A DNA stretch of 30,238 nt from JAISFI01 sp031552335 (GCA_031552335.1 JAVBMQ010000053.1:1-30238), one strand, 5' to 3'. Shown: positions 15,597 through 25,286, numbered from the stretch's first letter. Notes: a model not told the origin generated them from the sequence alone. Made by a program: numbers and translations.

Positions 15597-18584
15597 ATGA
15601 AAAACATTGTTATTTTACTTTTGATGTTCTTTTGTACAACTGGTATAAGTGCACAACTATTCTCGCCGGTTACTTTCGAAACTGATAATCAGATTACAAT
15701 ATCAGCTACCCAAAATACCACTTTCTCCATTGTGGATAATATTGAGAATAAAAAACTCAATAAATCATCCAAGGTATTGAAAATTGAAAGTGGTGTTTCT
15801 CAGAAAACACAAAGTATAGAATTCACCCTGAATACTTCTGTCAAAACAACGGCTTCAAATCGTTACCTGCATGTAATGGTCTATACTCCTTCTTATGAGT
15901 TATCCGCAAGCATTTATCCGGCCAATAAAACATATGGTACAGAAAAATACAATGTTGCATTTCAAAATCAATGGGTAGAAATGGTTTATGAATTAGCACT
16001 AAACACCTCAATCAATAAAATAACATTCACGCCCGGAAACGGAGAAATGTTCTATGTTGACAACATTTATATCGACGGAAATTCTGTTCCTTCAAGTGCA
16101 TCCATAAAAGATTCCGAAGCTATGGATGCTGATATAATCCGGATGCCAGTCAACAATACAATTATTACCCGTACCGGAGGAATGAACATGGAATATATCC
16201 TGGATGGAATAAGCGAACTTCATTTCACCTATGAAACAACACCTTTGGTAAAAAGTACTGTCCATATCAATTCTGAAGACTCATGGCTCTTTTTCGACAA
16301 TATGAAACCATCTGTTGCTATCGGATCTTTAAGTAAAGTTTATGTGAACGGGGTAAAAGCTTCTAGTGGAAATAATGTACGACTCGAAATATATGGGCAA
16401 GGCACTGTTGTTATCCCTCACAAGAATACCTATCAACCACTAACAGTCTACAATGAGCCCGAATTACAAGGCGAATCTAAACAATATGAACAGGAAATTT
16501 ATCATTCCAACCTGGGAAATTTCGATAAAAAGATTGCTTCTTTCGTTCTCAAAAGAGGATATATGGCAACCTTCTCCCAGAATGCAAACGGAATAGGTGG
16601 AGCCAGCCGGGTATATATCGCTGCAGACAAAGATTTAATTGTATACCAGTTGCCCATAGAATTGGATGGTTATATTTCCCGTCTACGCGTATTTCCCTGG
16701 CGCTATACAAGTAAAAAAGGATATTGCGGAGGAAATGAACCTTATGATGCTGAATTTATCGGGGCTTCCTGGTATTATACCTGGGGGGCAGACGCATTAA
16801 CCACCAATAATCAGGATTTTGTTCCCATGAGACACAACCGGAACTGGCCGGGATATGGAGATATTAACCAAAGAATAAGAGTTAACCATGTGTTGGGGTT
16901 CAATGAGCCTGACCAATCTGATCAAGCCAATATGAATATAGAAGATATGGTTCGCGACTGGCCGAATATACTGGTTTCCGGATTGAGGGTCGGTTCTCCG
17001 GCTTATGCCAATTTTTACGGAGGTACCGAAACCTTCATTAAAGAGTGTGAACATCGCAATCTACGTGTTGATTTTACTGCTGTACATGCATACCACGGGG
17101 GACAGGAAAAAGCCTGGTGGGTTAGCCTCATCAATAACCAATACAATGCGACTCAAAGGCCTTTGTGGATCACTGAATGGAATAATGGTGCTAACTGGAC
17201 CACTGAAGGTGGCCCTAAAACCGATGCAGAACAGGAAAAAGATGTTAAATACATACAGGATGCTTTCGAAGAAGCGGGATTTCTAGAACGTTATTCTATC
17301 TATAACTGGGTGGAAACCTGGAGGGAAGTGATTCGTAACGGACAGTTGACCCCTGCTGGAGTCGTCTATAAGAACCGGAAATCAACATTGGCATACAATC
17401 CGGATTTTGAATATGTGCAAAATCCTGTGGTAGAAAAAGGGCAACGTTTTCTGATCATGAATAAACGGGATGGATTCCTCTATCAGGAGGGAAATCAACT
17501 ACGTACAAGTGGTAAATTTGAAGCAGGAAATCTACCGGAAACTTATTATTGGACATTTGAATATTCCAAACAGGAAATCGGAGGATATAAATTGATTAAT
17601 TGTTCTTCCGGACAAGTAGTTACATACAAACAATCAAAGCTATTAAATGGATTCATCATGTCGGATGACAGCAATAATACCTACCAAAATCTCTCTATCG
17701 CAGCTTATAGCACAGAAGACAAAGGGAAAAATCAAACAAAAACGTATTATACAATCTCTTATTATAACGGACTTTTCCAATACAATTATCAAGCAATGGA
17801 CGGCTATGGATCTAATACAGTAGGTTCATATGACATTACCCGCTCTAACAACCAACAATGGGCCATTCTACCTCAGATAGAGTTAAAACCCAAAGGAAAT
17901 GTTCATTATCAAATTCTTGCGAACCAGACAGACAAATACCTGTCTGTCGACAATGAACTCATTTCTTTTGAAACAAACAGAAAAAACAAAAATTCTTATT
18001 GGAAAATTATCTTATTGGAAAACGGAAAATACCAAATTATAGATCCCCTGAATAATCGTGCACTAACTAGCAATGATAATGGATTTTTCTGGTCGGAAAT
18101 AAATCTTTCTACCGAAGAACAACAATTCAATATCCTGCATGCCTATCGTGAAAATGGTATTTCCCGGTTCTCTATTTCCGACAATAAAGGCAGGCGTTTA
18201 CAGGCAAAAGCAGACAATAGTCTGGGGAAAAGCCAATTGCCCATCATCGCAAATGATCAGGTATTCCGGTTTAGGGAAGTGACTGATGAATTTAACTCTA
18301 TACCCAATATACTGTTAAATTCAGTTAAAGCATCATGTAATCCCAACCCTGTATCAGATTTCACTGTGTTCCATTATACACTTGACAGTCCTGCAAATAT
18401 TACCCTAAGAGTCTACTCTGCAACCGGGATATTGGTTTCCGAAGACAAAGACCAGGGAATATCCGGTGAAAATTATTTTGTGTGGTATAGAAAAAATATC
18501 CCTTCCGGAATGTATCTTTACGAAATAATTCCATCAAATCTGCCAGGAACAAAATTCCGCGGGAAAATAATTGTAACCGATTAA
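15597..18584 (+). CDS. Secreted GH128-like endo-beta-1,3-glucanase with ricin-like modules and T9SS tail
   Basis: 995 codons, signal peptide about 1-19 (ILLLMFFCTTGISAQ). Residues 20-160 form a beta-sandwich resembling a carbohydrate-binding domain. The catalytic barrel lies at about 365-610: GASWYYTWGADAL, HVLGFNEPDQSDQANM with E437 as the proposed acid/base, DFTAVHAYHGG, RPLWITEWNNGANW with E527 as the proposed nucleophile, and IYNWVETW. These match the asl1-like/GH128 clan A hydrolases, known as beta-1,3-glucanases. Two ricin-like beta modules follow at about 620-755 and 760-895. The last 85 residues are a type A T9SS sorting domain: CNPNPVSDFTVFHYTLDSPA, RVYSATGILVSE, PSGMYLYEI, ending GKIIVTD. 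It follows GH92 by 23 bp and precedes the regulator by 9 bp. The fold assignment is firm; the substrate is inferred. Confidence 0.86.
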   Translation: MKNIVILLLMFFCTTGISAQLFSPVTFETDNQITISATQNTTFSIVDNIENKKLNKSSKVLKIESGVSQKTQSIEFTLNTSVKTTASNRYLHVMVYTPSYELSASIYPANKTYGTEKYNVAFQNQWVEMVYELALNTSINKITFTPGNGEMFYVDNIYIDGNSVPSSASIKDSEAMDADIIRMPVNNTIITRTGGMNMEYILDGISELHFTYETTPLVKSTVHINSEDSWLFFDNMKPSVAIGSLSKVYVNGVKASSGNNVRLEIYGQGTVVIPHKNTYQPLTVYNEPELQGESKQYEQEIYHSNLGNFDKKIASFVLKRGYMATFSQNANGIGGASRVYIAADKDLIVYQLPIELDGYISRLRVFPWRYTSKKGYCGGNEPYDAEFIGASWYYTWGADALTTNNQDFVPMRHNRNWPGYGDINQRIRVNHVLGFNEPDQSDQANMNIEDMVRDWPNILVSGLRVGSPAYANFYGGTETFIKECEHRNLRVDFTAVHAYHGGQEKAWWVSLINNQYNATQRPLWITEWNNGANWTTEGGPKTDAEQEKDVKYIQDAFEEAGFLERYSIYNWVETWREVIRNGQLTPAGVVYKNRKSTLAYNPDFEYVQNPVVEKGQRFLIMNKRDGFLYQEGNQLRTSGKFEAGNLPETYYWTFEYSKQEIGGYKLINCSSGQVVTYKQSKLLNGFIMSDDSNNTYQNLSIAAYSTEDKGKNQTKTYYTISYYNGLFQYNYQAMDGYGSNTVGSYDITRSNNQQWAILPQIELKPKGNVHYQILANQTDKYLSVDNELISFETNRKNKNSYWKIILLENGKYQIIDPLNNRALTSNDNGFFWSEINLSTEEQQFNILHAYRENGISRFSISDNKGRRLQAKADNSLGKSQLPIIANDQVFRFREVTDEFNSIPNILLNSVKASCNPNPVSDFTVFHYTLDSPANITLRVYSATGILVSEDKDQGISGENYFVWYRKNIPSGMYLYEIIPSNLPGTKFRGKIIVTD

Positions 18585-18593
18585 TTCAATTGG

Positions 18594-21500
18594 ATGAAGA
18601 ACTTATCATTGCTACATATTTTATTTTTGTCTTTCATTTTTGCAGGTAACCTCTATGCCCAATATGATGAAACGCATTACTGGAAGCAATTGTCAAGTTC
18701 GAGATCTATTCCGTCCAACCGCATCCAAACAGTTTTTCAGGATAAAAGCGGATATATCTGGATCGGGACAGAAAATCTTCTTTACAGATATGACGGATAT
18801 AATTACAAATATTTTTCTTTATCTGCCAATAACACAACTTTGACAGACAACCTGATTTCATGTATTACAGAAGATGACAACGGAATCATATGGATCGGGA
18901 CTGACAATGGATTATTATATCTCAACAAGAGAGATTACAAGATCAGACAAACAGGATTCGATCCTCTGAAAAAAAATCGGATCAATTCTCTGTTAAATGA
19001 TTGTTCCGGAGGGGTACTGATCGGCACTAAAGATGGTCTCTTCAGATATGATACCAGTCTGTCGGAATACGCTTATTGTTCAGGAAACGTAGACCTTCCT
19101 TCTGGAGGAGTCAACCATATATATGCCGATAAAAAAGGAGATATCTGGGTTTGCTTTTGGGATAAAGGTTTATATAAATATACAGATAAAACAAAAAAAT
19201 ATATTCCTTTTCCGACCATTGGCAGCCGGAATAATCCTTTCCGCATATTTCAGGACGACCACATGAATTATTGGATTGCAACCTGGGGTGACGGACTTTT
19301 TCGCTTTTATCCGGATAACAAACCAGAACAAATGTATGAATCCTTTATTATGAAAAAAACAACTAGTAATGACGACGAAAAAATTTTTTATAGCATTGAA
19401 CAGGACAATAAATTTGGATATATCTGGCTGGCAACTTATTCCGGCATTAAAGCTTTGAGTTTTAACAATGGCAAATATACCAGCATTTCCAGTTTATTTC
19501 TGAATACCACGACTAATTTGTTCAACGAAATAAAAAAAGACAACCAGGGTAATTTATGGTTAGGCACCTATGGAGACGGAATCTACAATATATGCATCGA
19601 TTATTCAAAATCAAAAGTCTACAAATATAAAGATTTCACCAGAAAATACCAGATTATCCCATCTATCAATGCAATTTACCAGGATAAGGATAGTATCTGG
19701 TGGATCAGCTTCAAACGTCAGGGGTTGCTTTGTCTAAATACAAAAGAAGAACTGGTTTTAACCAAAGAATGTAAAAAAATATCCGAGCAACTGAATGCGG
19801 GTGATGTAAATATCATTCAGGCTATGAAAGAGAATGAAGAAGTATGGCTTTCCTCTGACAATGACTACAGGATATTTGCATATAAAAAAGAAGATGGAAG
19901 CATCAAATTCAAACACGAAATAAACTTGAATATTTTTCCTCCTGTTGTAAGGGGAATAAGATGTTTTTATGAAGATGGCTATGGAAAAGTATGGATTGGC
20001 ACTCAACAGGGTGTTTTTCTGTATGATTATGCAAACGAGAAAACAACTCAGGTAAAAGAGATTTCATTTCCGGTTACAAATATTACTGGTAATCAACATG
20101 ATATCTGGATTTCAACCGAAAACAATGGCATTGTAAGGTTCTCTTTGGCAGATAAAAAAGTAATCAACTATAATGCCCATAACAATAAAGTTATAACCAA
20201 CCAGATAAGTACCATATATTGCGCTCAATCCGGAGTATTGTATGCTGGAACATATGAAGGTGATATTCTGTCTTTTGATTCCACCCTTGATAACTTTACT
20301 ATTTTCCATCCGACAAAATGGAGTATTCCTGAAGTAATTCTTAATATCATCGACGATTCTTCCGGCAATTTGTTTTTTTCAACTCCCAAACGGATATTCA
20401 GGATCAACCCTCGCGACAATTCAATCTCTACTATCTCCGAAGGGAATAATGAATCAGTTGCTCCATACAACAAAGATGCTATTTTCAAGGATAAGTCCGG
20501 GGGTATTTATTTCAGCGGAAATAAAGGAACTTTATATTTTCCACCCAACGAAAGCGATCAGATTTCAAGTCATGAAAGTCAGCTTAATATTACTGACATT
20601 TTAATACAGAATCAATCCATTCTTAACACCAAATATGCAGATCATTGGGATACGAAAAAAAACAAAATCACTCTGGAAGCTGATCAGAAAAGTATTCAGA
20701 TCAATTTTTCTGCTCTCAACTACTTCTTTTCCGACAATACTTTCTACGCCTACAAACTGGTAGGAGTTGATCAGGACTGGATTTATGTAGGCGGAGAAAG
20801 AAATTTTGTTCAATATAACAATCTGGGAAAAGGAGAATATTCATTCCTCATTAAATCCACCGATGAAAGCGGTAAATGGACAGAAAAGCCACTTGTCCTT
20901 CAAATTATCAGAAAACCCCATTGGAGTGAAACATGGTGGGCATACTGCATCTATTCTTTATTGTTCATCACATTTGTCTTCTTCCTCTTTTACTTCTTTT
21001 TAAACAGAATCAATATAAATAATGAACTCCGGTTGGTACAGATTGAAAAAGACAATGCGGAACAACTCAATCAGACAAAATTGAAATATTTCACCAATAT
21101 CTCACATGAATTACTTACTCCGTTGACAATCCTGCTTTGCCTGATCAGTGATGTAGAAAAAAATGTACACCAAAGACTTCCACAACTAAGTATGATGAGA
21201 CATAATGTGGACCGGCTTAAGAGATTGATTCTTCAGATATTGGACTTCCGGAAGATTGAAAATGAATCTCTGACATTACATCTGGAAAAAGCCGATATCA
21301 TTCCTTTTTTGAAAAGCATTTGTTATGACAATTATACTCCGTTGATCAAAGAAAAAAACATTAATTTCCAGTTCATATCATCAGCCGATTCTATTTCCCT
21401 GTTTTTTGACAGAGACAAAGTAGACAAGATATTCTTCAATCTATTGTCAAATGCATTTAAATATACGGATCAAAACGGCACTGTAGTTGTTCAGGTACAG

Positions 21501-22631
21501 GAAACTTGCAACCTGAATAATAATAAAATGCTGCAAATTGCGGTCAGCGACACTGGAAAGGGAATTGCTCCGGAAGAAATAGACCGTATTTTCAACCGTT
21601 TTTACAGAAATCCTGAAAATAAATTAGTGGAAAGCAATGGCATCGGTTTGTCATTATCCAAAGAGCTGGTAAAAATCCATAAAGGCAAAATTTTTGTGGA
21701 AAGTCAGGTGAATATCGGTACTACGTTCATCATAGAACTACCATTAGATGAATTTACATATACTCAGGAAGAGCTCCGGAATGTTGACCGACAGAAACAA
21801 CAAATCATACTGAACGAGGAAAGCTCAGAGTTTTTCGACTCTGAATCTCTTGATATAAAAGAAAATATTATCATTTTGTTGGTAGAGGATAACACAGAAT
21901 TACGGAGCCTCATGCAACGGATACTGGAAAGATATTACAAAGTAATTTCGGTAAATAATGGGAAACAGGCTCTTTCCATAATTGACATGAGCGATATTGA
22001 TATTATCATAAGTGATGTGATGATGCCGGAAATGGATGGATTGGAATTATGCCGGACCATCAAAAAGGATATCAATTCAAGTCATATTCCGGTACTAATG
22101 GTTACTGCCAAAAATCAGGCAGAAGACCGGATTGAATGTTACAATGCCGGGGCAGATGGTTATATTTCAAAACCATTCGAACAGTCTGTTCTGGAAGCCA
22201 AACTAAGGAACTTAACTCGTATCAAAAGGAAAACCCAACAGGATTTCAAAGAAAATATATTTACAGACCTGACCATTCTCACAAACTCTGAAATTGACCA
22301 GAATTTCCTGAAACGGGTGGTTGATCTTATTCAAAATGAGCAAACCAAAGATTTAGAAGATTTCGACATCAATTTTCTTGCTGAAAAAATGAATATGTCG
22401 CGTTCTTCTTTTTATCGCAAAATAAAGCTTCTGACAAATTTATCTCCTATTGATTTTATCAATAATATACGTATGAAACAAGCTTGCGAGTTGCTATCAG
22501 ATCCCAATAATTCTATTAAAGATGTATCTTATGCTGTCGGATTTGCCGACCAAAGGTACTTTAGCTCCTGTTTCAAAAAGGAATTCGGGATGACACCCAC
22601 TGAATTTCAGAAGAGGAAGAACAGTAAATAA
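18594..22631 (+). CDS. Hybrid two-component system regulator (propeller sensor-kinase-REC-AraC)
   Basis: 1345 codons, a complete one-protein signalling system. After a signal peptide (1-22, ending GNLYAQ) come two-component-regulator propeller repeats up to about 620, with blades such as GYIWIGTENLLYRYDGYNYK, IIWIGTDNGLLYL and KVWIGTQQGVFLYD, then a Y_Y_Y domain (about 690-775), one transmembrane helix (781-804), HisKA with H838 in NISHELLTPLT, HATPase with NLLSNAFKYTD, SDTGKGIAPEEIDRIF and NGIGLSLSKEL, a receiver domain from about 1090 with phosphoacceptor D1141 (IISDVMMPEMDG) and K1193 (SKPF), and a C-terminal AraC-type HTH pair (NFLAEKMNMSRSSFYRKI; DVSYAVGFADQRYFSSCFKKEFGMTPTEF). The periplasmic propeller normally binds a glycan fragment and turns on the neighbouring locus. 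It is 9 bp after the glucanase gene and so likely cotranscribed. The usual SHELR/SHEFR box has Leu in place of Arg. Confidence 0.95.
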   Translation: MKNLSLLHILFLSFIFAGNLYAQYDETHYWKQLSSSRSIPSNRIQTVFQDKSGYIWIGTENLLYRYDGYNYKYFSLSANNTTLTDNLISCITEDDNGIIWIGTDNGLLYLNKRDYKIRQTGFDPLKKNRINSLLNDCSGGVLIGTKDGLFRYDTSLSEYAYCSGNVDLPSGGVNHIYADKKGDIWVCFWDKGLYKYTDKTKKYIPFPTIGSRNNPFRIFQDDHMNYWIATWGDGLFRFYPDNKPEQMYESFIMKKTTSNDDEKIFYSIEQDNKFGYIWLATYSGIKALSFNNGKYTSISSLFLNTTTNLFNEIKKDNQGNLWLGTYGDGIYNICIDYSKSKVYKYKDFTRKYQIIPSINAIYQDKDSIWWISFKRQGLLCLNTKEELVLTKECKKISEQLNAGDVNIIQAMKENEEVWLSSDNDYRIFAYKKEDGSIKFKHEINLNIFPPVVRGIRCFYEDGYGKVWIGTQQGVFLYDYANEKTTQVKEISFPVTNITGNQHDIWISTENNGIVRFSLADKKVINYNAHNNKVITNQISTIYCAQSGVLYAGTYEGDILSFDSTLDNFTIFHPTKWSIPEVILNIIDDSSGNLFFSTPKRIFRINPRDNSISTISEGNNESVAPYNKDAIFKDKSGGIYFSGNKGTLYFPPNESDQISSHESQLNITDILIQNQSILNTKYADHWDTKKNKITLEADQKSIQINFSALNYFFSDNTFYAYKLVGVDQDWIYVGGERNFVQYNNLGKGEYSFLIKSTDESGKWTEKPLVLQIIRKPHWSETWWAYCIYSLLFITFVFFLFYFFLNRININNELRLVQIEKDNAEQLNQTKLKYFTNISHELLTPLTILLCLISDVEKNVHQRLPQLSMMRHNVDRLKRLILQILDFRKIENESLTLHLEKADIIPFLKSICYDNYTPLIKEKNINFQFISSADSISLFFDRDKVDKIFFNLLSNAFKYTDQNGTVVVQVQETCNLNNNKMLQIAVSDTGKGIAPEEIDRIFNRFYRNPENKLVESNGIGLSLSKELVKIHKGKIFVESQVNIGTTFIIELPLDEFTYTQEELRNVDRQKQQIILNEESSEFFDSESLDIKENIIILLVEDNTELRSLMQRILERYYKVISVNNGKQALSIIDMSDIDIIISDVMMPEMDGLELCRTIKKDINSSHIPVLMVTAKNQAEDRIECYNAGADGYISKPFEQSVLEAKLRNLTRIKRKTQQDFKENIFTDLTILTNSEIDQNFLKRVVDLIQNEQTKDLEDFDINFLAEKMNMSRSSFYRKIKLLTNLSPIDFINNIRMKQACELLSDPNNSIKDVSYAVGFADQRYFSSCFKKEFGMTPTEFQKRKNSK

Positions 22632-22633
22632 AA

Positions 22634-22699
22634 GATTATCTGCATGTTTTCTTTAAGGCCGGATACTAATCATGTCTGAAAGAAAATATGCGGATAATC
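22634..22699. terminator. Bidirectional terminator hairpin between convergent genes
   Basis: The arms 22634-22654 and 22679-22699 pair over 21 positions with two imperfect pairs (G-U or A-C depending on the strand), across a 24-base loop. It starts 2 bases after the regulator stop and lies 15 bases after the stop of the opposing metal-binding protein gene, as expected for a shared transcription end. Confidence 0.75.
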
Positions 22700-22714
22700 A
22701 CTAAAAATAAACAC

Positions 22715-23050
22715 TTAATTCTTAACCTCTAGATTTTCCTCATCCGGCTCCACTACTACTGCCGGCATCTTGATCTTAGCAAAGCCCTTAGCAATTTTCT
22801 CCGGAGTTGTCTTATCTGTACGATAAGTTACAGTAACCAATTTTTCCGAAAGATTACAGGAAATATCCGTCACCCCTTTTTCAAAAGCAATGTTCTTTTC
22901 CACCTTAGCCTGACAATTCCGGCAATTCATACCCTCCACATAAAAAATCACCGTCTCTTTATTATCTTTTTTTTCTTTATTATCCTGTGCAAAAGCAAAT
23001 CCTCCAACAAATAAGATCAAAAAGCACACTAATAATACTCTCTCTTTCAT
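22715..23050 (-). CDS. Secreted heavy-metal-associated (HMA) domain protein
   Basis: 111 codons. A signal peptide (MKERVLLVCFLILFVGGFAFA) and a Lys/Asp/Asn-rich linker (NKEKKDNKE) precede one HMA ferredoxin-like domain: ETVIFYVEGMNCRNCQAKVE with the metal-binding GMxCxxC motif, cysteines C43 and C46, then VTDISCNLSEKLVTVTYRTDKT and a short acidic tail. HMA domains of this kind bind copper(I) or similar soft metals and hand them to partners; MerP is a periplasmic example. The gene is 34 bp downstream of the TonB-dependent receptor, and that gap is almost entirely an AT-rich dispersed repeat abutting the ATG. The pair suggests import or scavenging of a metal; which metal is not shown by the sequence. 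Confidence 0.9.
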   Translation of the reverse strand: MKERVLLVCFLILFVGGFAFAQDNKEKKDNKETVIFYVEGMNCRNCQAKVEKNIAFEKGVTDISCNLSEKLVTVTYRTDKTTPEKIAKGFAKIKMPAVVVEPDEENLEVKN

Positions 23051-23078
23051 AATTCTTAATTTTTAATTCTTAATTTTT
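23051..23078. repeat. Dispersed AT-rich repeat, copy between TonB receptor and HMA genes
   Basis: The 26 bases 23051-23076 are identical to 5854-5879 in the ATP synthase operon. The copy consists of two aattcttaa units separated by a T-run and abuts the start codon of the HMA gene, so the repeat forms its translation initiation region. Confidence 0.8.
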
Positions 23079-23084
23079 CAAGCC

Positions 23085-25130
23085 TCATCTCGGCAAATTC
23101 CACCTCACCCCTACATAGAATTTCCTCCCATGCAATGGTCCCCATACTATCGAAGTATCAAAATTATCTCCGAAAGGATTTTGGGGATCAATGATCGGAT
23201 GGTCCTGTACAAAGTCCAAAATATTTTCAGCACCGGCATAAACAGACCAGGTACGGAAAAATTTTGTTATCTGACCGTTCAATATAGTAAAAGAATCGAA
23301 TCTGTTATTCCATAACGAGTTTAAAGGATCTGGATCCGGCAATCGTCCTCCACCATTGAATTGTGCTGTCATATCAAATTGCCACTTTCTCAAAGGAGTT
23401 TGATAAGAAGCAGTTGCTAATGCTCTATAATCATTGGTGAACGGCTTTTCTTTCAATATACCATTATAGTTTGTTTTCACATCTGTTTTCCTATAAGCAG
23501 CTGTCAGTGTAAAACCGCGGAAAAAAGGATAAGTAGCCTCTATCTGGAAATTGGAAGAATAAGAATTTCCCTTCAGGTTATAAAAGCTAACTGCATGCGG
23601 ATCGGAATCCAGATCTACAACCACTTGTTTCCTGAAATCCGTATAATAGTATTCCGTATTCAATATCAATTCTCTACCTGCTATAGGAATATAGAATGAA
23701 AGATTTGTACCATAATTCCATGCTTCCTCCATATCCAGATCGTTTGCGATACGAATTTCACGACTGCTCGCCATGTAAAAATTATTTTCCGGCAAAATGT
23801 GTGCCGTCCGGTAACCTTTTCCTGCTGAAGCCCGGAGTTGCACCCAATCGGCAGGTGTATATTTTATATGAAGACGAGGAGTTACAAACCATTCGTATAC
23901 ATTACTGTAGTCGGCACGAAAACCTGCCAACAAGATCAACTGGTTATTCAGATTAAATGTATATTCTGCATATCCTCCACTAACTAATTCTTCTGTTTTT
24001 TGAAATGTCCGGGAAGTTTGCGGAAGTACATGCACTGCCAGTATATAATTTTCATCAAAAAGGTCATAATTCATACTCAGACCGGTACTGATTTTATGGG
24101 CATGGCTGAATTCTTTTTCATACAATAAAGTTCCATACAAATTGGTTTCATAGACATTATACGGACGAAAGCCATAAGATGATTGCTGTTGATGATATGA
24201 ACCACTGAAAATAACGGCAACACTTTCATTGCTTGCCGGATCCAGTATCCAGCCATTTTTAGAGAAAAATTCGGCCCGGGAAGTCTCCAGTTTGATTTTA
24301 TATAAAGAATCAGGAGGAGTTATAGCCTGCTTGGTTTGTCCGCCGGTACGATCCTCATGCAAAAAACGGGCGCCAAACTGAGCAATGTAATTATCGTTCC
24401 GGAATTCCCATCGATTCATCAGGTTGAATTGCCGTTTCAACGGGGTATCCAGAAATCCGTCGTCATTCATATCAAAAGATTTTTCTTCGGAAGAAAAATG
24501 AGCCAACAGAGAAGAAGAAAGTTGGTCATTAAACAATGCTGTAGCATCGGCATTCACCTCATAACGGCCGTTATCCGCTGCAAAAACATTCGCAGAAACG
24601 ACATCTGCAGTCTCTTTCGGTTTTTTAAATTCCACATTGATTTGTCCGGCCAAAGCTTCATAACCATTCTTTACGGAAGAAGTCCCTTTGGAGACATAAA
24701 TACTTTCTAACCAGGGGCCGGGTACATAATCTAAACCATAAGGAGCCGCCACACCTCTGAAATTAGGAAAATTCTCCGTCAGCATTTGCACATAAGTACC
24801 AGCCAAACCAAGTAAACGTATCTGACGGGCGCCGGTAGCAGCATCTGTATAGGAAACATCCACAGAAGGATTGGTTTCAAAACTTTCAGCCAGGTTGCAA
24901 CAAGCAGCACGCGTCAATTCATCCCTTGTAATTTTTTGCGTCTGCAAAGTTGTTATCCGGGACGAAATCGTACTCATCCTCTGCCGGCCAATAACAACTT
25001 CTTTCAGGTCTACAGATGATTTAATACTATCCGGCTTCGTCTCAGAAACAGGTTCTTCTCCATAGACTATACTGCTGAAAACAAATAAAAACAGCAGTGT
25101 GTTTACTAATATGCGCCACATGTATTTCAT
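23085..25130 (-). CDS. TonB-dependent outer-membrane receptor, probably for a metal or metal complex
   Basis: 681 codons. A signal peptide (ILVNTLLFLFVFSSIVYG) is followed by a short linker, a TonB-box-like DLKEVVIGRQR near residue 42, and a plug domain: ELTRAACCNLAESFETNPSV, GARQIRLLGLAGTYVQMLTEN, LDYVPGPWLESIYVSKGTSSV, ALAGQINVEF. The rest is a 22-strand-type barrel of alternating aromatic strands ending in HGRKFYVGVRWNLPR, with a terminal aromatic-rich strand. There is no CarboxypepD-like or STN domain at the N terminus and no SusD partner, unlike glycan receptors, so it belongs to the smaller substrate-type receptors. The linked HMA protein points to a metal. The first Met (25130) is used; M4 is an alternative. 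Confidence 0.9.
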   Translation of the reverse strand: MKYMWRILVNTLLFLFVFSSIVYGEEPVSETKPDSIKSSVDLKEVVIGRQRMSTISSRITTLQTQKITRDELTRAACCNLAESFETNPSVDVSYTDAATGARQIRLLGLAGTYVQMLTENFPNFRGVAAPYGLDYVPGPWLESIYVSKGTSSVKNGYEALAGQINVEFKKPKETADVVSANVFAADNGRYEVNADATALFNDQLSSSLLAHFSSEEKSFDMNDDGFLDTPLKRQFNLMNRWEFRNDNYIAQFGARFLHEDRTGGQTKQAITPPDSLYKIKLETSRAEFFSKNGWILDPASNESVAVIFSGSYHQQQSSYGFRPYNVYETNLYGTLLYEKEFSHAHKISTGLSMNYDLFDENYILAVHVLPQTSRTFQKTEELVSGGYAEYTFNLNNQLILLAGFRADYSNVYEWFVTPRLHIKYTPADWVQLRASAGKGYRTAHILPENNFYMASSREIRIANDLDMEEAWNYGTNLSFYIPIAGRELILNTEYYYTDFRKQVVVDLDSDPHAVSFYNLKGNSYSSNFQIEATYPFFRGFTLTAAYRKTDVKTNYNGILKEKPFTNDYRALATASYQTPLRKWQFDMTAQFNGGGRLPDPDPLNSLWNNRFDSFTILNGQITKFFRTWSVYAGAENILDFVQDHPIIDPQNPFGDNFDTSIVWGPLHGRKFYVGVRWNLPR

Positions 25131-25286
25131 TGGAAGGACGAAGATAGTGCATTCAAAAAAAAAATCTCTATCATTTAAACTTTTTTATCCGGGGATTTGT
25201 TTTAGATAAAGGGATTTAACAAAGCTTAATATTTAATTTCATTTTGAAAAATGCAGGAAAAATGTGGTTGTCAACAAAATTAAAAT

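Noticed and set aside
23085..25130. SusC-type glycan importer belonging to the glycan locus
   Set aside because: It is on the opposite strand behind a terminator, has no SusD partner, is only 681 residues, and is paired with an HMA metal-binding gene.
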